Below the pieces are notes generated by a model. It saw only the letters and a program-made list of their open reading frames with translations, was not told the DNA's origin and searched no databases. From Bacteroidota bacterium (GTDB taxonomy: Bacteria > Bacteroidota > Bacteroidia > Chitinophagales > Chitinophagaceae), in contig CANHJA010000079.1 of the NCBI GenBank assembly GCA_947460795.1, positions 1-9,156 on the forward strand: 9,156 bases of DNA. The letters are read 5' to 3'. This document shows, in pieces, positions 1 through 5,519 of this stretch (its first letter is position 1; each line of letters begins with the position of its first letter). The translations under genes and the position numbers were made by a program.

Positions 1-107
1 CTGTGCATACAGAAGAAGATATTGTTGAAACAATTGAAGCATTTAAAGCAGTGAAACATAAATTGGATAACAAATTATATCCAAATGAAATTCCAAATAT
101 GAGCTAA
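1..107 (+). CDS. C-terminal fragment of an upstream gene, possibly a PLP-dependent aminotransferase / oxoamine synthase
   Basis: The frame is open from the left edge (first full codon at 3) and stops at TAA 105-107, leaving 34 residues that begin VHTEEDIVETIEAF and end PNEIPNMS. The acidic 'HTEEDI' turn followed by an amphipathic helix resembles the last helix of class II PLP enzymes of the alpha-oxoamine synthase group (glycine C-acetyltransferase, 8-amino-7-oxononanoate synthase, serine palmitoyltransferase) as found in Bacteroidota. No active-site residue lies in the window, so the family call rests on remembered resemblance of one helix and is weak. That it is the end of a real coding frame is more secure: composition is protein-like and the next gene starts 10 bases after the stop. 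It may share a transcript with the genes that follow, although nothing links their functions. Confidence 0.45.
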   Translation, partial: VHTEEDIVETIEAFKAVKHKLDNKLYPNEIPNMS

Positions 108-116
108 TTATTTCTG

Positions 117-509
117 TTGAAAATATACGTTTCATCTATATTATTTTATTTACTATTGGTACAGATTTTTTCTTTGCCAATAGTAAATTTTTTTTGGAGT
201 CAAAATCAAACGTTTATTAGTCAAAACCTTTGTGAAAATATTGACAAGCCATTGATGAATTGTAAAGGAAAATGTCAGTTAAATATACAATACAAAAAAA
301 TAGTTGCTGAAAATGCTGCGGATAAAAATCAACTACCCACTTTAAAAATTGCTGGAATAGAACAGTTTGTGTTTATTGAACTTAAGCACCATTTTTCGCA
401 ACCTACAACTGTTGCATTAAAAGAAAAACGAGTTGGGGTTTATACCAATCTCTATCAATTTTATTTTCAAAATACAGAAATTAAACCTCCCAAAAAAATC
501 GTTTGTTAA
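117..509 (+). CDS. Small exported or membrane-anchored protein with Cys-x9-Cys-x3-Cys motif, function unknown
   Basis: A 130-residue protein with a hydrophobic N-terminus (about residues 4-26) that could be a signal peptide or a single membrane anchor. Just after it comes NLCENIDKPLMNCKGKCQLN, with cysteines at 39, 49 and 53; a fourth cysteine is the very last residue (130). The 'C-x4-KP-x3-C-x-GKC' pattern is one I recognise from small uncharacterised Bacteroidota proteins; I know no proven function. The close cysteines outside the membrane could bind a metal or form a disulfide (inference). The start is TTG at 117: no ATG or GTG lies nearby, and a later start would remove the hydrophobic segment. 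The frame is the same as the preceding gene's, separated from it by TAA TTA TTT CTG. The C-terminal half (60-130) has no recognised domain and holds His91-His92. It is followed after 89 bases by the beta-barrel gene, itself cysteine-marked, and probably belongs with it. Confidence 0.75.
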   Translation: MKIYVSSILFYLLLVQIFSLPIVNFFWSQNQTFISQNLCENIDKPLMNCKGKCQLNIQYKKIVAENAADKNQLPTLKIAGIEQFVFIELKHHFSQPTTVALKEKRVGVYTNLYQFYFQNTEIKPPKKIVC

Positions 510-545
510 TTGAATTAACTCCTACAAAATAGGCGTTTTATACTT

Positions 546-573
546 TACTAATATGTATTAATCCATATTGGTA
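546..573 (+). promoter_or_regulatory. Hairpin in the gap between the cysteine-motif gene and the barrel gene
   Basis: Bases 546-555 (TACTAATATG) pair with 564-573 (CATATTGGTA) over ten positions, nine Watson-Crick and one G-U, around an 8-base loop. No T-run follows directly, so it is a poor intrinsic terminator. It lies 25 bases before the ATG at 599 and could be a processing site, a transcript-stabilising element or an operator. In such AT-rich DNA it may also be chance. The rest of the 510-598 gap shows nothing I can name. Confidence 0.3.
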
Positions 574-598
574 TTCTTCAACTAATAAATTATTTTTT

Positions 599-1495
599 AT
601 GAAACACATTTTTGCTATTCTATTCGGAATAGTATCCTTGAATGCGTCTGCATGTGATATTTGTGGATGCTCATCAGGAACAAATACCTTGGGTTTATTG
701 CCAAGTATGAACAAGCATTTTATTGGCTTGCGATTTCAACAAAACAACTACTCCTCTACTCCACATGAAACTGGCAGTTCCATTTACTCTGCTAGCAACG
801 AATATTTTAAAACATTGGATATTTGGGGTCGATACAGCTTTGGCAAACGGTTTCAATTGATGGGTTTTGTTCCGTATAAATTGAATAAAAGAGTAAACAG
901 TTCATCTGCCATTGAATTGAAAGGTGTTGGCGATGCAAGTATTTTATTGAATTATCAATTAATAAAATTAGACAACAATAAAAAATGGAAGCAAAGTTTA
1001 CTAGTTGGAATTGGAGCTAAACTTCCTACAGGAAAATTTGATGCCATTCAGAATCATAGTTTCATCAATGAAAATATTCAATTAGGAACTGGATCTGTTG
1101 ATGTACCGTTCGGTATAAATTATTCGATTAGAAAAGAAAAATTGGGTGTAAATGTTGAAGCGAATTACAAAGCCAATTCGACCAATAAACAGCATTTTAA
1201 ATTTGGCGATAAATTCAATTCGGCATTTCGATTATTTTATCAAACAAAATTTAAAGAATTTGCTTTAATTCCTCAAATAGCGATGAATTATGAACACAAC
1301 AATTCAAATCGAAGGGAAAAAATTGCAGAAGAATTTACCAATGGATTTGGTGTTCAAAACCAATATGGCATTGATATTTACTACAAAAAATTTGGACTCA
1401 ATATTCAATATTCATTACCATTAATAAACAAATATGGCGAAGGGCATATTGAAAACAAAGGGCGCTTTTCTACGCACCTTATATATTTATTTTAA
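599..1495 (+). CDS. Predicted outer-membrane beta-barrel protein with N-terminal CDICGC cysteine cluster
   Basis: A 298-residue exported protein. Residues 1-18 form a signal peptide ending in NASA, followed directly by CDICGCSSG, with cysteines at 19, 22 and 24. After a 'LGLLPSMNKHFIGLRF' stretch (31-46) the protein is a run of alternating beta-strands with short polar turns, including VPYKLNKR (91-98), KGVGDASILLNYQL (108-121), GIGAKLPTGKFD (137-148) and LGTGSVDVPFG (162-172). It ends in HLIYLF, a terminal phenylalanine being typical of outer-membrane barrels. These turns are like those of small 'transporter' barrels of the phenol-degradation (MetA-type) outer-membrane family. The cysteines may bind a metal or a disulfide partner on the mature N-terminus. 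If Cys19 is lipidated the protein is a lipoprotein, but alanine at -3 makes the lipobox poor, so cleavage by signal peptidase I is also likely. Substrate is not shown. The lipoprotein gene follows after 22 bases, suggesting one transcript. Confidence 0.8.
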   Translation: MKHIFAILFGIVSLNASACDICGCSSGTNTLGLLPSMNKHFIGLRFQQNNYSSTPHETGSSIYSASNEYFKTLDIWGRYSFGKRFQLMGFVPYKLNKRVNSSSAIELKGVGDASILLNYQLIKLDNNKKWKQSLLVGIGAKLPTGKFDAIQNHSFINENIQLGTGSVDVPFGINYSIRKEKLGVNVEANYKANSTNKQHFKFGDKFNSAFRLFYQTKFKEFALIPQIAMNYEHNNSNRREKIAEEFTNGFGVQNQYGIDIYYKKFGLNIQYSLPLINKYGEGHIENKGRFSTHLIYLF

Positions 1496-1517
1496 AACAA
1501 ATTAAAAACACAAATAC

Positions 1518-1934
1518 ATGAAATCATTCTTTAAATTTATATTCATTATTATCATTTCAACATCAATTATCAATCTCACTTCTTGTAAGAAAAAGACTTC
1601 TGAAATAGATACTGAAAAACCATTTTTATCTATTGTTGAGCCTATGGCAAACGATACAACGAGTATAGCTATGGAACCTGAAATTCACGTTGAATTTACT
1701 GCAACAGACAACAATAAATTAAAATCATTATCAGTCACTTTAAAAGACAACTTGAATAATATCCTTTTTTCAAGCAGTCCAACAGTTGATGGATTAAAGT
1801 CCTATAGTTTTCACCAACATTATCTACCAACAATGACAATCACTGGAACAACATTATTTAAAGTCAATATCATAGCAACTGACCAAAATAATAATACAAA
1901 TACTCAAGAGATTTTATTTTATCTTGAGCCATAA
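1518..1934 (+). CDS. Small Ig-like lipoprotein (DUF4625-like)
   Basis: A 138-residue lipoprotein. Residues 1-22 are a long hydrophobic signal ending in the lipobox LTSC, with the lipidated Cys at 23 followed by three lysines. The mature part starts with a Thr/Glu linker ('EIDTEKPFLSIVEP') and has one beta-sandwich region, about 35-138, with the 'ATDNNKLKSLSVTL' strand-turn-strand and a final 'ATDQNNNTNTQEI' strand pair typical of bacterial Ig-like or cadherin-like modules. The order of these elements resembles DUF4625 lipoproteins of Bacteroidota, but I cannot confirm membership. His99 and His101 (FHQHY) lie in the middle of the fold and could coordinate a metal, which would fit a shared task with the cysteine-bearing upstream genes; this is inference. 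The gene ends 13 bases before the palindromic terminator, so it is probably the last gene of the group. Location is a periplasmic or surface face of a membrane. Confidence 0.75.
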   Translation: MKSFFKFIFIIIISTSIINLTSCKKKTSEIDTEKPFLSIVEPMANDTTSIAMEPEIHVEFTATDNNKLKSLSVTLKDNLNNILFSSSPTVDGLKSYSFHQHYLPTMTITGTTLFKVNIIATDQNNNTNTQEILFYLEP

Positions 1935-1946
1935 GCAAATAAAATT

Positions 1947-1980
1947 GAGTGTGACAATTGTCACACTTTTTTTTATCTTT
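1947..1980 (+). terminator. Intrinsic terminator after the lipoprotein gene
   Basis: An 8-bp stem (AGTGTGAC 1948-1955 with GTCACACT 1960-1967), a 4-base AATT loop and a possible extra G-U pair (1947/1968) are followed by an unbroken T-run to 1974, then ATCTTT. It starts 13 bases after the lipoprotein stop. The geometry is that of a Rho-independent terminator. The AATT loop is itself palindromic, so the whole 20 bases read the same on both strands, which most terminators do not do. Confidence 0.75.
1950..1965. promoter_or_regulatory. Possible CRP/FNR-type operator inside the terminator palindrome
   Basis: The 16 bases TGTGACAATTGTCACA match the classical CRP half-sites TGTGA and TCACA with the 6-base spacer, perfectly symmetric. 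A TATCTTTT at 1974-1981 resembles the Bacteroidota -7 element (TAnnTTTG, last base off), so a start near 1988 would place the palindrome around -30, a position suited to repression of the VOC-YceI pair. No good -33 TTTG is seen at the right spacing. The terminator role alone explains the element adequately, so this second role is speculative. Confidence 0.3.
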
Positions 1981-2036
1981 TATCAAATTTAAAACGCAAA
2001 GAATATTTGACATTTGCAAAAGAATAATAAACATTC

Positions 2037-2426
2037 ATGCAACAAATAGGAATTCAATCGGTCGCAATAAAAACTACAGTAGAAAATCTTTCTACCGTTA
2101 AGCGATTTTACATTGAGTTTTTAGGTGGAAAAGAAATAGTAGAAATGCCAGGAAGCTATGTGATTGAGTTGCCAGATTCGAGTATCATAGAATTATATAC
2201 CGAGATTTCAGAAACGCCAGATTATTTATTTAGCCAAAATCAAGTAGTTTTAGGCTATAGAACCGATCATTTGCAAGCGATGTTTGAGAAAATACAAACA
2301 GCAGGATATCCAATTTTATCTTCTATTCAACATGCAGGAAATTGTTATTCATACTTTCATTTTATTGATCCTAATAATCAAATTAGCATGATGAATGAAG
2401 TACACAAACACACTATTATTAATTAA
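2037..2426 (+). CDS. VOC (glyoxalase/bleomycin-resistance fold) protein with degenerate metal site
   Basis: A 129-residue protein, the usual length of a single two-module VOC-fold protein, with no signal peptide and so cytoplasmic. It shows the beta-alpha-beta-beta-beta order twice: 'SVAIKTTVENLSTVKRFYIEFLG' (8-30) with 'YVIELPDSSIIELYTE' (41-56), then 'VVLGYRTDHLQAMFEKIQTAG' (70-90) with 'YFHFIDPNNQISMMNE' (106-121). In metal-dependent VOC enzymes the ligands sit at the start of strand 1 of each module (His or Gln) and in the last strand (Glu). By eye only Glu52 of the first module fits; Ser8 (or Gln7), Val71 and Ser117 occupy the other places. A glyoxalase activity is therefore unlikely to be standard, and it may act by binding a ligand. 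Start ATG 2037 has no in-frame rival. The YceI gene follows after 19 bases, so the two probably form an operon, with possible promoter sequence in 1935-2036. Confidence 0.8.
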   Translation: MQQIGIQSVAIKTTVENLSTVKRFYIEFLGGKEIVEMPGSYVIELPDSSIIELYTEISETPDYLFSQNQVVLGYRTDHLQAMFEKIQTAGYPILSSIQHAGNCYSYFHFIDPNNQISMMNEVHKHTIIN

Positions 2427-2445
2427 ACAAAAACATAAAAAAAAC

Positions 2446-3030
2446 ATGAAAAAAGGATTATTCATAGCTTTAGCAGCTATCACAACAGGGTTAATGTCAT
2501 TTACTGCAGTTCAAATGAACAAATGGAATTATGACAATGCGCACGCACGTTTAGGATTTTCAGTATCACACATGACAGTATCTGATTGTGATGGATATTT
2601 TAAAGATGTAACTGCAACCATTACTTCTTCAAAAGCTGATTTAACAGATGCTGTAGCAGAAATGACAGCAAAAGTTGCTTCTGTAAATACAGACAATGCA
2701 GGTAGAGATGGTCATTTACAAGGTGCAGATTTTTTTGACGCTGCAAAATACCCAACAATTACATTTAAAAGTACCTCATTTACTAAAACTAAAATAGCAA
2801 ATGGATATGTTGTAAAAGGAAACTTAACAATGCACGGTGTAACAAAACCAGTAACTTTTACTACAATTATTAAACAAGGTGTAAATCCAATGAGCAAAAA
2901 AAATATTGCTGGATTTAAAATCATTGGAAAAATTAATCGTAAAGATTTTGGAGTTGGAGTAGACACACCAAATGCAATTGTTGGTGATGTAGTTTCAATT
3001 GTTGCAAATGCAGAATTTATTCAAGAATAA
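2446..3030 (+). CDS. Exported YceI-family (lipocalin-like) protein
   Basis: A 194-residue protein: signal peptide at 1-22 (KKGLFIALAAITTGLMSFTA), then the YceI domain over nearly all the rest. Family hallmarks are 'WNYDNAHARLGFSVSHMTVSDCDGYF' (27-52; compare W-x-ID-x-x-HS-x-I-x-F-x-V-x-H in the family), 'GHLQGADFFDAAKYPTITFKST' (89-110), 'VVKGNLTMHGVTKPVTF' (122-138) and 'GFKIIGKINRKDFGVG' (156-171). YceI proteins form a beta-barrel that binds isoprenoid-type lipids such as polyprenyl or quinone chains in the periplasm; the physiological role is often stress-related and unsettled. The frame is open back to an ATG at 2395 inside the VOC gene, but ATG 2446 is chosen because it gives a proper signal peptide and no overlap. 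It is the second gene of the pair with the VOC protein and is followed by a strong terminator. Confidence 0.9.
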   Translation: MKKGLFIALAAITTGLMSFTAVQMNKWNYDNAHARLGFSVSHMTVSDCDGYFKDVTATITSSKADLTDAVAEMTAKVASVNTDNAGRDGHLQGADFFDAAKYPTITFKSTSFTKTKIANGYVVKGNLTMHGVTKPVTFTTIIKQGVNPMSKKNIAGFKIIGKINRKDFGVGVDTPNAIVGDVVSIVANAEFIQE

Positions 3031-3048
3031 TTGTTCGATATATTATTA

Positions 3049-3083
3049 AAAAATGCTCCTCCAAAGGGAGCATTTTTATTTTT
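3049..3083 (+). terminator. Intrinsic terminator after the YceI gene
   Basis: Bases 3049-3059 (five A then TGCTCC) pair with 3067-3077 (GGAGCA then five T) in an 11-bp stem with a 7-base loop, and T-runs continue to 3083. It starts 18 bases after the YceI stop. Because an A-run precedes the GC core it could also stop minus-strand transcripts, although no minus-strand gene ends here. Confidence 0.88.
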
Positions 3084-3094
3084 ACTATTTTTTC

Positions 3095-3168
3095 ATCTTT
3101 AATTTTATCAGTTTACTATATTATTTAATTCGATTTCCTCATAATGTAAATTTTTATCTTTAATTTTA
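3095..3168 (+). repeat. Two copies of ATCTTTAATTTTA upstream of the C25 protease; possible promoters
   Basis: The 13-mer ATCTTTAATTTTA occurs at 3095-3107 and 3156-3168, each preceded by a run of T (one copy with an extra C). The second copy gives TATCTTTA at 3155-3162, one base off the Bacteroidota -7 consensus TAnnTTTG, and would put a transcription start about 25 bases before the protease ATG at 3196. The first copy gives the poorer CATCTTTA. Neither has a convincing -33 TTTG. In such AT-rich DNA this is weak support; the rest of 3084-3195 holds nothing else I can identify. Confidence 0.3.
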
Positions 3169-3195
3169 AGGTACATTATTCATTGAGCTCCAATT

Positions 3196-5478
3196 ATGAA
3201 AAAAATAACCCTCATTTTACTTTTCATTTGCAATGTAGCAGTTCTTTTTGCACAAAAAAAAACAAGCTATAAAATATTAACGAATACATCAAATGAAACG
3301 ATTATTGATGTTCAAATTGGAGATATCAATCAAAAAAATATCGCAACTCCTTATGGCGATGCAGTAAAAATTGCCCTTGATAAAGGAACTGCTATTTTAG
3401 AAAAAGGCGCTCCAGATTTACCGAAGTTGGCATTTTCAATCATTGTACCCAACAATAAAAAAAGTACCATTGCCGTTTTAGAAAATGAATTTGTTGAGTT
3501 TAAAAATATATTCGTAGCACCCAGCAAAGGTAAAATTTATCGAAATGAGCAACCCGATTTAATCCCATTTACAATGAGTGCTCATTATTCAAAAAATGAA
3601 TTTTATCCCGGTAAAGTAGCCAATCTTAATCAACCTTTTATTTTAAGAGATTACAAAGGTCAAAGTATACACATCAACCCAGTGCAATACAATCCAATTA
3701 CGAAAACATTGAGGGTGTATGCACATTTAAAAATAAAAATAACGTATGATGAAATTTCAAGTGAAAATAACATCCCGAAGGAAGAACACATTAGCCATGT
3801 AGTTGAAGAATTCGATCATATTTATGCCAATCAATTTTTAAATTATAAAACAACCTCTGCGTTGTATTCTCCCTTAAGCCAACAAGGCTCCATGTTGATT
3901 ATTTGTCCGGCTAATTATTTACCAGAAATTGCCCCATACAACAAATGGAAACAAATGAAAGGCATTAAAACATATTTAGTCAACACCGATACGCTTATTG
4001 GTGGTGTTAATGAAAATTCTATTTATAATTTAGTACAAGAATATTATCAAACGCATCAAATTGCATATGTTACTATTGTAGGCGATCATGCCAATATTCC
4101 TGCCATGTTGGGATTAAATAAAATACCCAATTTAATGGGGCCATCAGACAATGCCTATGGATATATGTCTACTGGTGATCATTATCCTGAAATCATGGTA
4201 GGTCGAATATCAGGCGAAACAAAAGAGGAAATTGCAACTCAAGTGAATAGAACATTGATGTATGAAAAAACGCCTAATACAACGTCCAATTGGGTACAAA
4301 ATCAAGTGGGTATGTCGAGTGACCAAGGGCCTGGAGATGATAATCAATATGACTATGAACACATTTGTGATATTTTAGACAGTAATAAAAATAACTACCA
4401 TTATGTAAATAATAAAGGGTACTTTGATGGAGATCAAACTGGCTGTAACGATGCATTGGGAAGCCCTGCTCCAAGTGATTTAATCAATGAATTCAATACA
4501 GGATTTGGATTATTAAATTATTGTGGACATGGCAGCACGGCTTCATTTACAACCAGTGGGTTTGGTATTTCGGATATACCCTCGTTGCAAAATAACACGG
4601 GCAAATGGCCATTCATTTTTTCTACAGCCTGTGTGAATGGTAATTTCATGTTTCAAACATGCTTAGCGGAATCCTTATTGAGAGCAAAAGACACAACAGC
4701 AGGAAATCCTCAAGGAGCCATTGCCGCATTAATGAGCACGATTAATCAAAGTTGGGATCCTCCTATGCAAGGGCAAGATGAAATGAATGCCATCTTGAGA
4801 GGTGCAAGGATAAACAATAAAAAATCAACTTTTGGTGCATTGGTTGCCAATGGAAACATGAGCGTAATGGAAAATTACAACAGTTCATCAAACCCACAAG
4901 ATGGTGATGAAATTGCAGATACTTGGACTATTTTTGGAGATCCAAGTGTTGAGGTGAGAACCAAACACGAAGGCGTTTTAACATGTTCACACAGTGGCTG
5001 GATACAACAAAATTCAACCGATTTATATCTTAGCTGCAATGTAGATGGCGCAACCATTGGGTTATATTACAAAGGTGCCTATTGGGGTTCAAAAACAGTT
5101 TTTGGTGGAGTTGCACATCTTACATTTGATGCATTAACCGATTTAGATTCTCTGTTGATTACCGCAACCAAACAAAACTATGTTCCTTATTTGGGAAATT
5201 CAATGGTGGTAAATTATCCAGCCTCTGTTCAATCAGTAGAAAACCCCTTGAATATATTCATTTATCCAAACCCATTCAATGAGGAAATTGAAGTATCAAC
5301 AAAAGATCAATCAATGATTCAATCGATAGAAATTATTGACATGAGTGGTAAAATTATTTTAACTAAAAAAGCAAATGCAGCTTCTTTTAAAATAAATACA
5401 GAGACTATCAGTAAAGGATTTTATATAGCTAAAATAACTACCAATAAAGGAGTGGTGAAACAAAAATTAGTGAAATAG
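3196..5478 (+). CDS. Secreted gingipain-like cysteine endopeptidase (family C25) with T9SS sorting domain
   Basis: A 760-residue preproprotein. Order: signal peptide 1-19 (cut before Q20); C25-type propeptide about 21-225, which in the gingipains blocks the enzyme until cleaved; catalytic domain about 230-590; an Ig-like beta-sandwich about 592-675; and a type A T9SS C-terminal sorting domain about 683-760 (IYPNPF at 689-694, IEIIDMSGKI 711-720, KGFYIAKI 740-747, ending KQKLVK). Catalytic residues are clear: His445 in NYCGHGS (codon 4528-4530) and Cys479 in FSTACVNG (codon 4630-4632). Also conserved are VGDH (295-298), SDNAYG (317-322), VGRISGE (335-341) and FGDPSVEV (580-587). The protein should pass the inner membrane by Sec and the outer membrane by T9SS, then lose the sorting domain and stay on the surface or be released. 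Whether it prefers Arg, Lys or another residue cannot be read from the sequence. It stands alone between a terminator and convergent genes, with its promoter probably in 3084-3195. Confidence 0.93.
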   Translation: MKKITLILLFICNVAVLFAQKKTSYKILTNTSNETIIDVQIGDINQKNIATPYGDAVKIALDKGTAILEKGAPDLPKLAFSIIVPNNKKSTIAVLENEFVEFKNIFVAPSKGKIYRNEQPDLIPFTMSAHYSKNEFYPGKVANLNQPFILRDYKGQSIHINPVQYNPITKTLRVYAHLKIKITYDEISSENNIPKEEHISHVVEEFDHIYANQFLNYKTTSALYSPLSQQGSMLIICPANYLPEIAPYNKWKQMKGIKTYLVNTDTLIGGVNENSIYNLVQEYYQTHQIAYVTIVGDHANIPAMLGLNKIPNLMGPSDNAYGYMSTGDHYPEIMVGRISGETKEEIATQVNRTLMYEKTPNTTSNWVQNQVGMSSDQGPGDDNQYDYEHICDILDSNKNNYHYVNNKGYFDGDQTGCNDALGSPAPSDLINEFNTGFGLLNYCGHGSTASFTTSGFGISDIPSLQNNTGKWPFIFSTACVNGNFMFQTCLAESLLRAKDTTAGNPQGAIAALMSTINQSWDPPMQGQDEMNAILRGARINNKKSTFGALVANGNMSVMENYNSSSNPQDGDEIADTWTIFGDPSVEVRTKHEGVLTCSHSGWIQQNSTDLYLSCNVDGATIGLYYKGAYWGSKTVFGGVAHLTFDALTDLDSLLITATKQNYVPYLGNSMVVNYPASVQSVENPLNIFIYPNPFNEEIEVSTKDQSMIQSIEIIDMSGKIILTKKANAASFKINTETISKGFYIAKITTNKGVVKQKLVK

Positions 5479-5519
5479 CATGGCCATTTAATTTACCATT
5501 TTTCATTTGAAATTGAAAA

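Noticed and set aside
2007..2025. AATATTTG and GACATTTG as -7 promoter elements for the VOC gene
   Set aside because: Each misses the first T of TAnnTTTG and has no -33 partner; not strong enough to list as a feature.
2395..2445. Upstream ATG of the YceI frame, overlapping the VOC gene by 32 bases
   Set aside because: It would put 17 charged residues ahead of a complete signal peptide; ATG 2446 is the natural start.
2712..2966. Minus-strand open frame of 84 codons within the YceI gene
   Set aside because: It lies wholly antisense to a well-recognised domain and its product shows no family signature; it is a by-product of codon use.
4274..4474. Minus-strand open frame of 66 codons within the C25 protease gene
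   Set aside because: Antisense to the catalytic domain, with no signal, motif or own regulatory context.
4875..5057. Minus-strand open frame of 60 codons within the C25 protease gene
   Set aside because: Antisense to the end of the catalytic domain and the Ig-like domain, with no recognisable protein character.
5500..5519. TTTTCA/TGAAAA inverted repeat in the 41-base gap between the convergent genes, as a shared terminator
   Set aside because: The stem is only 6 AT-rich base pairs and neither direction has a T-run behind it.
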